A stretch of 64,000 bases of DNA from JANMJD01 sp963828405 (GCA_963828405.1 CAWHEG010000031.1:1116001-1180000); one strand, 5' to 3'; shown: positions 45,863 through 57,647, numbered from the stretch's first letter. Program-made: numbers and translations. Notes: generated by a model not told the origin, from the letters alone.

Positions 45863-47698
45863 CTACACGGTGAACGAGGCGACCGACGACGCGGTTCCCC
45901 AGGGATTGGTCACCTTGACCCGGCCGGTCTTCGCTGCCGCAGGAACCGTCGCGGTGATCTGGTTGGCGTTGTTGACCGTGAAGGTGGCCGGGATCCCGCC
46001 GAACCACACGCCGGTGGTGCCCTTGAGGTTGTTGCCACGGATCGTGACCACGGTGCCGGCGACGCCCGAACCCGGGCTGAAGGTGATGTCGGTGGGAGCC
46101 CGGCGGACGACGAACAGGTTGGTCGACGTCGAGCCGCCATCGGTCGACACGGTGATGGTTCCCTGGAGCGCGTCGGCGGGCACGATGACGCTGAACCGGG
46201 TTCCGTCGGGCGACGCCGTGACGACGACCGGCGACGACCCGGTGAACCTGACCGTGGTCGACCCGACCGTCGATGCCAGATTGGTGCCCACGAAGGTGAT
46301 CGTGGCGCCGGGCTGCGCCCCGGTGGGGGAGACGGAGGTGATCGTCGGCGGCGGCGGCCGCCGGCCGCCGAGGGGAACCGTCGCATCGAGAGCGTGTGTC
46401 GAGTGGACCACCATCGTGGCCGAGCGCTCGCCGACGATGGCCGGGTCGAGGGTGACGTCGACGCGGCAGGTCGACCCGGGGCGGAGTTGACGGGCCAGGC
46501 ATGACGTCGCATCAACGATGGCGAAGTCGCCCGCCGCGTCGCCGGTCAGATCGAACGAGCGGATCGTCGTCGCCGTGGCGCCGGTGTTCTGCAGCGAGAC
46601 CGTGGTCGTGCCGACCGCGCCGACCGGCACGACGCCGAACTCGGCGGCGGCCGGGGTGGCGACGATGCGGGCCGACACGACCTGCCAGCCGTGGAAGTCG
46701 GTGTTGTCGTCCGGCGCCTGCTTGTCGTGCTGTCCGCGTGCACACGGGTCGGCCAGGCAGCCGTCGGGATCGACCGGGCTGGTGATGGTGACGACCATCT
46801 CGTTGGGTATGTAGGGGTTGGCGGTGAGCAGCGGGGTCGCCGAGTCGGGCGTACCGGCCTCGATGCGAGCCTTGAGAACGTACTGTGCGGCACCCGCGGG
46901 CCGCAGGGTGCCGATCAACTGGAACGGTGCCCGGTTGGTGAGCGGGTCGATCGGGCCGATCTCGAAGGCGGTGATGTCCGGGCTGTTGCCGGGTGTCGTG
47001 CTCGGAACCGCCGGGCGAATCCTGGTGCGCGGCGGTATCTGGATGAAGCCCGAGATGCCGGACAGCGGCGTGGTGCCCTCGTTGGAGATCTGCAGCAGGC
47101 CTGCGGGGGAGTCGCCGATCACGCAGGCGTGGTGGCGCGGGTCGGCGGTTCGGTAGCAGTTGCCGGCGGTCGACGGCCAGATCCACGACAATCGGGCGGC
47201 GACGTCGACGTTGTTGGACGGAACGGGGACCGGCGGGATCGGGTAGCCACCGGGCCAGTCGGGGAGCAGCCCCACGTCGAGGCGGCCGCCCACCGCGCCG
47301 TCGACGGTGACGGTGATGAACTGGTTGTCGACCTCGAAGTCGTTGTCGGGGCCCGGGCCGGCCGCACAATCGAGTCCGTCGCACTGCGAGCGGTACCAGC
47401 CGGTCGACACCCGTACCCTCACGGGTGCCGCCACCACCGCCAGGGTCCACTCGCCCGCGGCGTCGGTGACCACCGGGGGACCCGACGCGTTGACCACGAC
47501 GCCGGGAACCCCGGGCTCGCCTTCATCGCGGGTCCCGTCGTTGTCGAGGTCGTGGAAGACGGTGCCGGAGAGCACCCCGGCGGTGGCCGGGGACGGTGTC
47601 GGGAACGCGGCGAGCGTCGCCGACAGCAGCAGCGCCACGACACCGGCGCGCCGCGGGGATCGGCTACGCATCGCCGGCGAACTCGAACCTCGCATCAT
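45863..47698 (-). CDS. Secreted surface protein with SdrD-B-like and IPT/TIG domains
   Basis: 611 residues from ATG 47698, with GGAGGTCGGCAGGG upstream; a typical Sec signal peptide (AGVVALLLSATLAAFPTPSPATA) follows a basic head. Segments in order: an SdrD-B-like repeat with calcium-site pattern HDLDNDGTRDEGEPGVPGV (residues about 45-110); a middle part with cysteine pairs; an ASH/abnormal-spindle-like choice-of-anchor domain (FGVVPVGAVGTTTVSLQNTG); and two IPT/TIG immunoglobulin-like domains (TITSVSPTGAQPGATITFVGTNL and ITFSPGSGVAGTVVTIRGNNL). No C-terminal anchor visible. Likely a secreted adhesion or envelope protein. Confidence 0.8.
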   Translation of the reverse strand: MMRGSSSPAMRSRSPRRAGVVALLLSATLAAFPTPSPATAGVLSGTVFHDLDNDGTRDEGEPGVPGVVVNASGPPVVTDAAGEWTLAVVAAPVRVRVSTGWYRSQCDGLDCAAGPGPDNDFEVDNQFITVTVDGAVGGRLDVGLLPDWPGGYPIPPVPVPSNNVDVAARLSWIWPSTAGNCYRTADPRHHACVIGDSPAGLLQISNEGTTPLSGISGFIQIPPRTRIRPAVPSTTPGNSPDITAFEIGPIDPLTNRAPFQLIGTLRPAGAAQYVLKARIEAGTPDSATPLLTANPYIPNEMVVTITSPVDPDGCLADPCARGQHDKQAPDDNTDFHGWQVVSARIVATPAAAEFGVVPVGAVGTTTVSLQNTGATATTIRSFDLTGDAAGDFAIVDATSCLARQLRPGSTCRVDVTLDPAIVGERSATMVVHSTHALDATVPLGGRRPPPPTITSVSPTGAQPGATITFVGTNLASTVGSTTVRFTGSSPVVVTASPDGTRFSVIVPADALQGTITVSTDGGSTSTNLFVVRRAPTDITFSPGSGVAGTVVTIRGNNLKGTTGVWFGGIPATFTVNNANQITATVPAAAKTGRVKVTNPWGTASSVASFTV

Positions 47699-47826
47699 CC
47701 CTGCCGACCTCCGCCCGGCGACGACCCGCCACCGGAACTCTGATGCTACTACCACGGAGAGTTTTGAATCAACACTCAGGGTGGTCCACGAGCGGCGGAG
47801 GCTGCGGGAATAGCATCGGGTTCCAG

Positions 47827-48699
47827 ATGGACCCGATGGACACCTTCACCGACCGCAAGTGCGCACTGTGCGGGTGGAGCCTTGCGCCGAACGACGCGGC
47901 GTGCCCGTCATGCGGGGCTGGGGTCCTGGCCCCGCCGGACTCCGGCGAGGAGCGGTACGGTGCACCGCTCGTTCACGACCAGGCCGCGCCGTCACGCTGG
48001 CCGATCATCCTCAGCGTGCTGGGCATCGTCGGGGCGTTGATCGTGATCGCCCTCGCCGTGAAGCCGTTCTTCGAACACCGCGACGACACGATCGCCATCG
48101 TGCAGGAGCCCGGCGACTCGGTGACCACGACATCGGCTGCCGGGTCGGTCATCCCGACGACCGCCGCCGTGCAGGAGTCGGTGCCGCCCGCCGAGACCGT
48201 TCCACCGGCCAACGTCGCACCCGCCGGGCCGGTGGTCGCGGCACTGGTCGAGGCGTCGTGCACGGCCCGGGGTTCCACCGACTCGCGGGGCAACCCGATC
48301 AGTTTCCGACCCGAGAACACCATCGACGGCGATCTGACCTCGACCTGGCGCTGTGAGGGCGACGCCAGCGGCCAGACGATCAACTACGCCCTCGGTGTGC
48401 CGGCCAATGTCGCCCAGGTCGGGATGGTGCCCGGCTACTCGAAGGTCGACGAGTTCAACGGCGACGACAGGTTCGTCGAGAACCGGCGGGTGACCAGCGC
48501 GGTCTGGCACTGCATCGACGTGTCGGGCAACGAGGTGGGCAGCGCCCCCCAGACGCTGGCCGACGCGCCGCAGATGCAGATGCTCGATGTCGCCGGGTTC
48601 GCCGCCTGCCAGATCGTCCGCCTCGAGATCACGGGCGCCACGCCGCCAGGCCGACGGGATTTCACGGCCATCTCCGAGATCTCGATCATCGCTGCCTGA
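47827..48699 (+). CDS. Zinc-ribbon single-pass membrane protein with discoidin/glycan-binding-like domain
   Basis: 290 residues from ATG 47827. Two CxxC pairs at the start (CALCGWSL and CPSCG) form a zinc ribbon; one membrane helix at about residues 58-80 (WPIILSVLGIVGALIVIALAV); a Thr/Pro-rich linker; then a C-terminal beta domain (FRPENTIDGDLTSTWRCEGDASGQTINYALG) with the pattern of NADase-type glycan-binding/discoidin-like domains. Topology: ribbon inside, binding domain outside. Its stop codon overlaps the HAIR-like site of dnaK. Function unknown. Confidence 0.7.
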   Translation: MDPMDTFTDRKCALCGWSLAPNDAACPSCGAGVLAPPDSGEERYGAPLVHDQAAPSRWPIILSVLGIVGALIVIALAVKPFFEHRDDTIAIVQEPGDSVTTTSAAGSVIPTTAAVQESVPPAETVPPANVAPAGPVVAALVEASCTARGSTDSRGNPISFRPENTIDGDLTSTWRCEGDASGQTINYALGVPANVAQVGMVPGYSKVDEFNGDDRFVENRRVTSAVWHCIDVSGNEVGSAPQTLADAPQMQMLDVAGFAACQIVRLEITGATPPGRRDFTAISEISIIAA

Positions 48700-48723
48700 A
48701 CCTGAGTGACATCGACTCAGGTT
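48699..48723. promoter_or_regulatory. HAIR-like inverted repeat upstream of dnaK (HspR operator)
   Basis: AACCTGAGT-N7-ACTCAGGTT: two perfect 9-base arms with a seven-base spacer, matching the HAIR consensus CTTGAGT-N7-ACTCAAG with one change per half-site. HspR, encoded four genes downstream, is the expected repressor. A promoter candidate follows (TTGCGG 48738-48743 and TAGACT 48762-48767, 18-base spacer). Confidence 0.85.
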
Positions 48724-48809
48724 TTCTGATTGTCGGGTTGCGGCCCCAGCGCCGGGTTTCGTAGACTTGCGCTCACCACACGCAACTTCGCGCCAGGAGA
48801 ACCCGCATC

Positions 48810-50666
<1,857 letters not shown>

Positions 50667-50671
50667 GCCCG

Positions 50672-51268
50672 ATGGACGGAGACATGGTCGACGAGGAGGA
50701 GGCGCAGGCCTCCGATCTCGCCAAGCCGAGGCACCTCGCCGCCGACGACGTGGTCGTCGACGACGAGTTCGATGACGACGCCCGGGCGAGCGAGGTCGAG
50801 GATCTCACCTCCGAGTTGGAGGCACCCGATCTCGACGAGGCCGAGGTGGTCGACCCGATCGCCGAGGCGCGCGCCGAGCGCGACCAGTTCAAGGACATCG
50901 CCCTGCGTCTGCAGGCCGATTTCGACAACTACCGCAAGCGGATGGCCCAGATCCAGGCTGCCGAGGTCGACCGGGCGACCGGACGGATGGCCGAGGCCCT
51001 CCTGCCGGTGCTCGATGCCGCGGAGCACGCATTCCTCCAGCATCCGGCCGAGGTCGAACCGCTGTTCAACCTGCTGCTCGGCGAGCTGCGCAAGCAGGGG
51101 CTCGAGTCGATGAACCTGCTCGAGCAGCCCTTCGACCCGGCGCTGGCCGAGGCCGTGCTGCACGAGGCCGGCGATGCCGGCGAACCGGTCGTCGCCGAGG
51201 TGCTGCGCAGTGGGTACACCTGGAAGGGCCGGGTGCTGCGGGCGGCGATGGTCAAGGTTCGCGGCTGA
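50672..51268 (+). CDS. grpE: Nucleotide exchange factor GrpE
   Basis: 198 residues starting five bases after dnaK. A long acidic N-terminus (about 60 residues), coiled-coil RDQFKDIALRLQADFDNYRKRMAQIQAAEV, then the beta domain LLPVLDAAEHAF...GEPVVAEVLRSGYTWKGRVLRAAMVKV, all GrpE hallmarks. It releases ADP from DnaK. The N-terminal extension is longer and more acidic than usual. Confidence 0.95.
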   Translation: MDGDMVDEEEAQASDLAKPRHLAADDVVVDDEFDDDARASEVEDLTSELEAPDLDEAEVVDPIAEARAERDQFKDIALRLQADFDNYRKRMAQIQAAEVDRATGRMAEALLPVLDAAEHAFLQHPAEVEPLFNLLLGELRKQGLESMNLLEQPFDPALAEAVLHEAGDAGEPVVAEVLRSGYTWKGRVLRAAMVKVRG

Positions 51269-51286
51269 GCGGACAGAAGGACGACG

Positions 51287-52382
51287 ATGACCGCGCAACG
51301 GGAGTGGTACGAGAAGGACTACTACAAGGTCCTCGGCGTGGCCCAGGATGCCGAGCGCGAAGGAGATCACCAAGGCCTACCGCAAGCTGGCCCGCGAGAA
51401 CCACCCCGACGCCAAGCCCGGTGACGCGGCGGCAGAGGATCGCTTCAAGGACATCTCGGCGGCCTACGACGTGCTCAACGACGAGGCGAAACGGGCCGAG
51501 TACGACGAGGTCCGCCGCCTCGGACCGACGGCGGGGATGCGCGGTGGCGGGCCTGGGGGCTTCACGTTCAACGCCGGCGAGGCCGGGCTCGGCGACCTCC
51601 TCGGCGGGCTGTTCGGCAGCGGGAGCGGCCGCCGCCGTGGTGGAGGCGTGGGTCCTCAGCGGGGCAGCGACGTCGAGGCGACGCTGACCCTGTCGTTCGA
51701 GGAGGCCGCCCACGGGCTCGAGACGAGCCTGCACCTCACGTCCGAGGCGCAGTGCTCGACGTGCTCGGGCTCCGGCGCCCGGCCGGGCACCAGCCCACGT
51801 GTCTGCGGCCTGTGCGGCGGGCGTGGGGTGATCGACGACAACCAGGGCTTCTTCTCGCTGTCCTCCCCGTGCCGGGGCTGCCAGGGCACGGGCCGGATCA
51901 TCGAGTCGCCCTGCGGCACATGCCGGGGCACCGGCGTCGAGCAGCGCCCGCGCGAGGTCAAGGTGCGCATCCCGGCAGGCGTCGCCGACGGCCAGAAGAT
52001 CCGTCTCAAGGGCCGTGGTGGTCCGGGCCGATCGGGCGGCCCGGCGGGTGACCTGCTCGTCGAGTGCCACGTGAAGCCGCACCACCGCTTCGGCCGCCAC
52101 GGGATGAATCTGACCGTCCGGGTAGCCGTGACCTTCGCCGAGCTGGCGCTCGGTGCCGAGATCCCGGTGCCGACGCTCTCGGGCGCGCCGGTCACGCTGC
52201 GGCTCAAGCCCGGTACCCCTTCGGGTTCCCGCCACCGGGTGCGGGGCAAGGGGATCGAGACAGCCAAGGCGACCGGTGACCTGATCGTCACCGTCGAGGT
52301 CGTGGTGCCCACTACGCTCGGCGCCGACGAACGTGCCGCCATCGAGGCGTTCGCCCAGGCGACGCCGGTCCCGGTCCGCTAG
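51287..52382 (+). CDS. dnaJ: Chaperone DnaJ, interrupted by a one-base frameshift in the J domain
   Basis: From ATG 51287 (GAAGGA upstream) the J domain starts DYYKVLGVAQDA; at about 51350-51356 the frame changes and continues ASAKEITKAYRKLARENHPDAKPGD. One extra G after GATGCC explains it: the span of 1096 bases is one over a multiple of three. The HPD catalytic motif, a Gly/Phe-rich region, four zinc CxxCxGxG repeats (CSTCSGSG, CGLCGGRG, CRGCQGTG, CGTCRGTG) and the C-terminal substrate domain are intact. It stimulates DnaK ATPase. Conservation on both sides suggests an assembly error. Confidence 0.92.
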
Positions 52383-52398
52383 GCGAGAGGAGGACGAC

Positions 52399-52800
52399 AT
52401 GCGAATGACCCATTCCGAGCGGGCGCTCTACGTGATCTCCGTCGCCGCCGAGCTGTCGGGCATGCACCCCCAGACATTGCGCATCTACGAGCGCAAGGGC
52501 CTGCTCGAACCGTCGCGTACCCAGGGCGGCAGCCGGCGCTACTCCGACGCCGACATCGCCCGGCTGATGCGCATCGCCGAGCTGGCCGGCGAGGGCATGA
52601 ACCTGTCCGGAATCCGACGGGTGATGGAGCTCGAGGCCGACAACGAGCGGCTGCGGGCCGAGCTCGACCAGGCCAGCCGGCTCGCCGCGGCTGCCATTGC
52701 CGAGCTCGATCGGCGCGAACCGCGCCGCGACCTGGTGCCGCTGCGCCAGGCGGTGGCGGTGTTCGGGCAGGTGCCCGACGTGCTGCGCCCCGATCGCTGA
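52399..52800 (+). CDS. hspR: Heat-shock repressor HspR (MerR family)
   Basis: 133 residues from ATG 52399, with GAGAGGAGGA upstream. MerR helix-turn-helix: YVISVAAELSGMHPQTLRIYERKGLLEPSRTQGGSRRYSDADIARLMRI, with the HspR-specific GMHPQTLRIYERKGL; then a coiled coil. In actinobacteria HspR uses DnaK as co-repressor and binds HAIR sites upstream of dnaK and clpB; both genes in this window carry such inverted repeats. Last chaperone gene of the operon, 16 bases after dnaJ. Confidence 0.94.
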   Translation: MRMTHSERALYVISVAAELSGMHPQTLRIYERKGLLEPSRTQGGSRRYSDADIARLMRIAELAGEGMNLSGIRRVMELEADNERLRAELDQASRLAAAAIAELDRREPRRDLVPLRQAVAVFGQVPDVLRPDR

Positions 52801-52825
52801 GCGGGCCGGCGCCCGCGCTCCTGTC

Positions 52826-54109
52826 GTGACGCCGCACCCCGTCGCCTGGCACGTCTCGCGCTGGGCCGATGATCCGTGGGCCCGTGGGTCGTGGTCGTAC
52901 CTCCGCCCCGGCGCCTCGGCGGCCGATCGGGTGGCGCTGGGTGAACCGGTCGACGGTCGGCTGATCCTGTGCGGCGAGGCCACCTCGCCCGATCATCCGG
53001 CGATGGCCCATGGCGCCTACACGAGCGGTCTGCGCGCCGCACGCTGGTGCTCCGCCAACCTGCCCGGCGGTGCCCGCGTGCTGGTCGTCGGCGCCGGGTT
53101 GGCCGGGTTGACCGCGGCCCGGGCGCTGCTCGACGACGGTATGCGACCCGTCGTCGTCGAGGCCCGCCGCCGCGTTGGCGGACGGGTCCACCCCGTTGTG
53201 CTGGCGGGCGATGGGGACGACCCGGGCCGGTCGGCGCCGGTGAGCGCCGACGGCGGGGCGGGCTGGCTCCAGGAGTGGGAGCGCAACCCCCTCGCCCGGC
53301 TGGCCGAGCGCCTCGGTCTGGCGTTCGTCGAGACCGACTTCGCCCATCCGGTCGAGCGCCCCACGCCGACCGTCGACGGCGCGTGCGAGCTGCTCGGCGA
53401 ACGAATCCGGCACGTGACCGGGTCGGGGGACGTCTCGCTCGCCGAGGCCCTCGCCGGCTGGTCCGACGGCCTGGCTCCGGACAGGTGGCGGGCCGTGCAG
53501 CGGGTGCTCGACGCCGCCATCGACGCCGAGTTCGGAGCGCCGTTCGACCAGCTGTCGGCCCGGGCGGCGATCGGGGAACCGGGCGTCGGAGACGGTGACC
53601 GGATGATCGTCGGCGGGTACCGCCCCCTGCTCGAGCACCTGGTCGGCGGTCGGGGGGACCGCCTCGACATCCGCCTCGGGCACGTGATCGAGCAGATCGG
53701 CCGCCACGACGGCGGGGCCGTCGTGTCGGGCCCGTGGGGGGTGCTGCGTGGGGATGCGGCGGTCGTGACACTCCCGGTCGGGGTGCTGCGCAGCGGGTCG
53801 GTGACCTTCGAGCCGGAGCTGCCGACGACTCATCTCGATGCGCTGGCACGGATGGGGATGGGTGTGGTCGAGAAGGTGCTGCTGCGCTTCGCCGAGCGCT
53901 GGTGGCCCATCCTGCCCGGCGGCTGCTTCCACTGGTTCGAGGAGCCCGCATCGTGGGTGGAGTGGGCCGATCTGACCGACGCCTGCGACGCCCCGGTGGT
54001 GGCCGCGTTCATCGCCGGCGGAGCGGTCGGCCGTCGGCACGGCGGGCGCAGCGACACCGAGATCGCCGTTGCTGCGAGCGCCGCACTGGGGCGGTTCGTC
54101 GCCGCCTGA
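52826..54109 (+). CDS. Flavin-containing amine oxidase with circularly permuted segments
   Basis: 427 residues from GTG 52826, 25 bases after hspR. Residues 5-72 (PVAWHVSRWADDPWARGSWS, then GEATS 50-54 and HGAYTSGLRAA) are the part that in ordinary amine oxidases ends the protein and closes over the FAD. After the short bridge RWCSANLPGGA the Rossmann motif VLVVGAGLAGLTAARAL (GxGxxG at 89-94), EARRRVGGRV and the substrate domain follow; the protein ends with MGVVEKVLLRFAERWWP...AASAALGRFVAA, which normally precedes PVAWHVSRW. All parts needed for FAD binding are present once but rotated. FAD-dependent oxidation of an amine or related substrate is inferred. A start at ATG 52697 would overlap hspR. 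Confidence 0.85.
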   Translation: MTPHPVAWHVSRWADDPWARGSWSYLRPGASAADRVALGEPVDGRLILCGEATSPDHPAMAHGAYTSGLRAARWCSANLPGGARVLVVGAGLAGLTAARALLDDGMRPVVVEARRRVGGRVHPVVLAGDGDDPGRSAPVSADGGAGWLQEWERNPLARLAERLGLAFVETDFAHPVERPTPTVDGACELLGERIRHVTGSGDVSLAEALAGWSDGLAPDRWRAVQRVLDAAIDAEFGAPFDQLSARAAIGEPGVGDGDRMIVGGYRPLLEHLVGGRGDRLDIRLGHVIEQIGRHDGGAVVSGPWGVLRGDAAVVTLPVGVLRSGSVTFEPELPTTHLDALARMGMGVVEKVLLRFAERWWPILPGGCFHWFEEPASWVEWADLTDACDAPVVAAFIAGGAVGRRHGGRSDTEIAVAASAALGRFVAA

Positions 54110-54177
54110 AAACGTGTCGGGGCCGGTTCACGGCCGCGTCTGCGCGCCGGGTCAGGGCGTCGCGTCGGCACGCCAGG

Positions 54178-56908
54178 TCAGGGCGCCGGCGGCGCCGCCC
54201 CTCCCGCCGCGCTGCGCAGGGTGTCGCGGTCCCACGTCGAGGCCGGCACCGGCTCGGCGCGGTAGATCACGTCCGCCGGCGCCGCCGACACGGTGAGCAG
54301 CCGGGCGCCGTCGTCGGCGACCTGCTCGAGCCACGGGGCCGAACCGGTTCCCCAGCCGATCATCGTCGTGCCGTCGCCCAAGCGGCGGACGCTGCCCAAC
54401 GTGCCCGATTTGAGCGTCCCGGCGCCGTGGCTCCATGTCAGCGTCGCCCGTGCCGCCGTGGCATCGATCGCGTACTCCACCGCCCGCGACGTGGCGTCGA
54501 TCGCCCCGACGTGGTTGTCGTGGATCGTCACGTTGCCGTCGGGGAGCACGCGGCCGTCGTGGGGAGCGCGTGGGCCGCCACGGGCATCGCCGACGATCGC
54601 CAGGGCGACTCCCGTGGCGGGGGCCGTGCTGCCCCCCAGCTTCCACTCGACGGCCCCCGTCGCCCGGTCGATCCGGATCACGGCGTTCAGGTGGCGGGCG
54701 GTGAGCAGCAGATCGCCGTCGGCGAAGACGTCGACGGCGTTGACGTGGACGAGGTCGAGGCCGTACTCACCGCCGGCCAGCGGGAAGCAGATCGGGAGCT
54801 GCGTCTCGGCCGCGGCGATGTGATCGGCGCTGTGCCAGCGCCAGACCTCGTTGCCCGCCCGATCGAGCTCGACGACGTCGGAGTCGATCATCACGCTGGT
54901 CGAGCGCCTCATCCCGTTGGTGTCGTTGCACGCCACGGTGGTCGGCAGCGGCAGGTCGCGGCGGGGGTAGGTGACCACGAGCCGGTGGCCGTCGGGGAGC
55001 GTGAGCAGCTCGTGCCAGTCGATCGCCTCGCCGGGGATCTCGATCGTGCCGGTCAACCCACCGGTCAGCGATCGCAGCTCGAAGCCGAGTGGGGGCACCT
55101 CGGTCGGGAACCCGCCGCCGGTCCACCGGCGCCATGCCACACCGCCGCCGGCGGCCCACAGACCGATCACCGGGTACGGCGTCCGTTTGTACCAGACGGG
55201 CACGCCGTACTCGTCGAGGATGAAGGCGTAGGCCGCTGCGGCGGCGGTGGCCGCCTGCACCCAGCCCGGCGTGGGCGACCTGCCAACGGCGTGGAGCGGA
55301 GGGAAATCGGGGGGCAGGCAGCGCAGGAAGGTGTGCTGCACGCCGGCCGGGAAACGTGACGTCGACGGTCGCCAGGTCGTCGGGGCGCATCGTCAGGGTC
55401 ACGGTCGAGCGGACCGTGGCGGGACCGTGATCGATCGAGACGACCCCGCCCGGAGCGGCCGCCGCGTCGATCGTCACCGGCCCGCCCCCGGCCGGGCAAC
55501 GCAGCGTGTGGTCGGGCTGTCCGGGCAGCGGCCGGCGGTCCATGTCGGGGGTCGTGGCCAGGATGCGCAGCGCGGAGTTCTCGCCGAACACGGTGAGCAG
55601 ATCGACGACCACGTCGGTGGCGGCCGAGGCGAGCACGCAGACGTCTCCTGCCCCCGGGACGGCTCCGGGCGAGGGCTCGCCCCATGCCGGGGGGCGGGCC
55701 AGACCGATGGTGACCAGTGACGACTCGGGTTGTCCCCGGCGGAAGTTCACCGACGAGGTGTTCGGGGCGGGGTCCGTACAGGGGAACAGGGTGAGGTAGC
55801 CCGCAGCGGTGGCGTCGACGGCGATCACTTCGAGCTGCACCGCCGTCGCCCCGATCGCCACCCGTCCTGGCAGCCCGAGCGGGCGGACCTCACCGGCGGC
55901 GAACTTGGCACGCGCCCAACCGCCGATGCCCGAACGCGAGTCGGTGAGACGCCGGGCGGCGAACTCACGTACCCGGCTCCCGGGGAGCGTGGCAGAGTCT
56001 GCGGTGTCGGGATCGTCGGGGCCGAACCAACCCGTGACGTCGATGATCACGTCGGCGGACCGCTCGACGTACACGCACACCGCGCCGCTCGGGTCGAGTC
56101 CGACGATCGCCGGCGCCCCCCGGTCGTAGCCGGGCAGGGTGTTGACCGTCGACGTGCCCGGTCGGTCCGCCGTGCACGGATAGGCGGTGGCATAGGTCGG
56201 CTGCGACGCGTTGGTGATCGTCAGGTTGACGACGACGGCGGTCGCCGTGGCCGGCACGGTGAGATGGGGCAGCGCGTGCCCGGCGATGGGCACCCGCACG
56301 ACGCCGCCGTCGGGGGGGCGTACCGGTTGCGGGTCGGTCGGGTACAGGCGCGTACGGGAATCGAAGGCCCGGGCCATGATGTGCTCGTGGAACGGTTCAC
56401 CGGCGGGGGTGTACCAGCCGACGAGATCGACGATCAGATCGGTCACGTCGTCCGCATAGAAGCAGGCGCGCCTCGTCGCATCCAGCGGGACGACGGCGAG
56501 CCCGGGCACCGGGTCGTCGCGCCGAGGGTTGAGGTGGGAGACGCCCGGGCGGGGTCCGCCGCACCCGTAGGCCGTGACGAAGCCGGTCGCCCTCGTCCGA
56601 TCGGCGGTGATCGTCAACACGGCTGCCGTGGCGCCGGTCGGCGCCGCCCCGCCCAGGTCGACCTGGAGCACGCAGCCCGCCTCGACCGGGGCGATGGGCA
56701 CGCCACCGATGCCCGACCGGGTGTCGGCCAGGCGCTGCGGCGTCACGGGGACGAACCCCGAACCGCCGGCCACGGTCGCCATGACATCGCCCACCGGCGG
56801 TGGCGTGCAGCCCGCCGCGTATGCCGGGCGGGATGACGGGGCCGACGCCAGCACGGCGGCGAACAGGATGATCAGGGAACCGCCCGCTCGCGTTGTTCGG
56901 GAGCGCAT
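54178..56908 (-). CDS. Secreted protein with three Trp/DTR repeats fused to an arylsulfotransferase-like domain, one-base frameshift
   Basis: From ATG 56908: signal peptide (GGSLIILFAAVLASAPSSRPAYA), then three repeats of about 130-150 residues with RLADTRSGIGG or RLTDSRSGIGG, an inner cysteine/proline GCGG or PC motif and a closing VDVxGWF; these are common in actinobacterial surface proteins. Residues from about 530 form an ASST/Arylsulfotran_2-like beta propeller (YGVPVWYKRTPYPVIGLW, HELLTLPDGHRLV, HDGRVLPDGNVTIHDNH). The join at 55340-55352 has a frame change; the span of 2731 bases is one over a multiple of three and one surplus G in GGG fits. The restored protein is about 909 residues. 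The catalytic His of true sulfotransferases is not certain. Confidence 0.8.
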
Positions 56909-57023
56909 CGGCCCAGTCTGGCACCGACCGGCACCGCACGTGGTCGCGCACGTGGTCGCCCCAGGACGCCAGGACGCCCTGGGGGACGCCGGCTCCGCTC
57001 CGCCGGCGGCGTACGCTGTATCG

Positions 57024-57524
57024 ATGAGCGACTCCACGGAGATCCGGCCGGATCGGACGACCGAGTGGGCGGCGCTGCGGGCCGCCCACCTCAGGGAGCG
57101 TGATCGTCGGCCCCCGACGAGCGCCCGCGGCGTGCACCACGTGGCGCTGCTGTCGGCGGACGTCGAGCGGACGATCCGCTTCTACCAGGACCTCTGCGGC
57201 TTCCCGCTGACGGAGTTGTTCGAAAATCGGGACTACGCCGGTTCGACGCACTTCTTCTTCGACATCGGGCACGGCAACGCGCTGGCCTTCTTCGACATGC
57301 CCGGCCTCGACCTGGGACCCTATGAGGAGGTCCTCGGCGGGCTGCACCATCTGGCCATCTCGATGGAGCACGCCGCGTGGCTCGCCGCCGTGGAGCGGTT
57401 GGAGCTGGCGGGTGTCGAGATCCTCAGGATCGACACGTCCGCCTACTTCCGTGACCCCGACGGCGGACGCATCGAGCTGATCGACGATCCGCTGGGGGAG
57501 ATGTACGGCAGCCCGGTGATGTGA
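57024..57524 (+). CDS. VOC (glyoxalase/dioxygenase) superfamily protein
   Basis: 166 residues from ATG 57024. GVHHVALLSADVERTIRFYQDLCGFPLTELFE is the first beta-alpha-beta-beta-beta module and the second carries HHLAISME and YFRDPDGGRIELID, the PDG-xxxE metal module. The first metal His (HHV) and Glu (IELI) are present. May be a dioxygenase, isomerase or resistance protein; substrate unclear. Divergent from the surface-protein gene with a 115-base gap. Confidence 0.85.
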   Translation: MSDSTEIRPDRTTEWAALRAAHLRERDRRPPTSARGVHHVALLSADVERTIRFYQDLCGFPLTELFENRDYAGSTHFFFDIGHGNALAFFDMPGLDLGPYEEVLGGLHHLAISMEHAAWLAAVERLELAGVEILRIDTSAYFRDPDGGRIELIDDPLGEMYGSPVM

Positions 57525-57584
57525 CGGCCGCGCGGGGACGTGACCCGCGACACACCGACACGGAGCCCGGATGAAGGTCGAAAG

Positions 57585-57603
57585 TTGATAGAGTTGTTAT
57601 CAA
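57585..57603. promoter_or_regulatory. HAIR-like inverted repeat upstream of clpB
   Basis: TTGATA-N7-TATCAA: 6-base perfect arms with the seven-base spacer of HAIR sites, 45 bases before the clpB start. The arms differ from the dnaK site (CTGAGT) in the two inner bases, so HspR binding is less certain. It is followed by a direct repeat GTGTTCCGAA at 57613-57632. Confidence 0.6.
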
Positions 57604-57612
57604 GTTTCCTCA

Positions 57613-57632
57613 GTGTTCCGAAGTGTTCCGAA
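57613..57632. repeat. Direct repeat GTGTTCCGAA x2 in the clpB leader
   Basis: Two perfect adjacent copies of GTGTTCCGAA, followed by GTGTGAGG which provides the clpB ribosome-binding site. Could be an operator or chance; no known regulator is recognised. Confidence 0.6.
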
Positions 57633-57647
57633 GTGTGAGGTGTTGAC

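Noticed and set aside
51340..51365. Programmed frameshift in dnaJ
   Set aside because: No slippery heptamer or stimulatory structure is apparent, and four other genes show the same one-base pattern.
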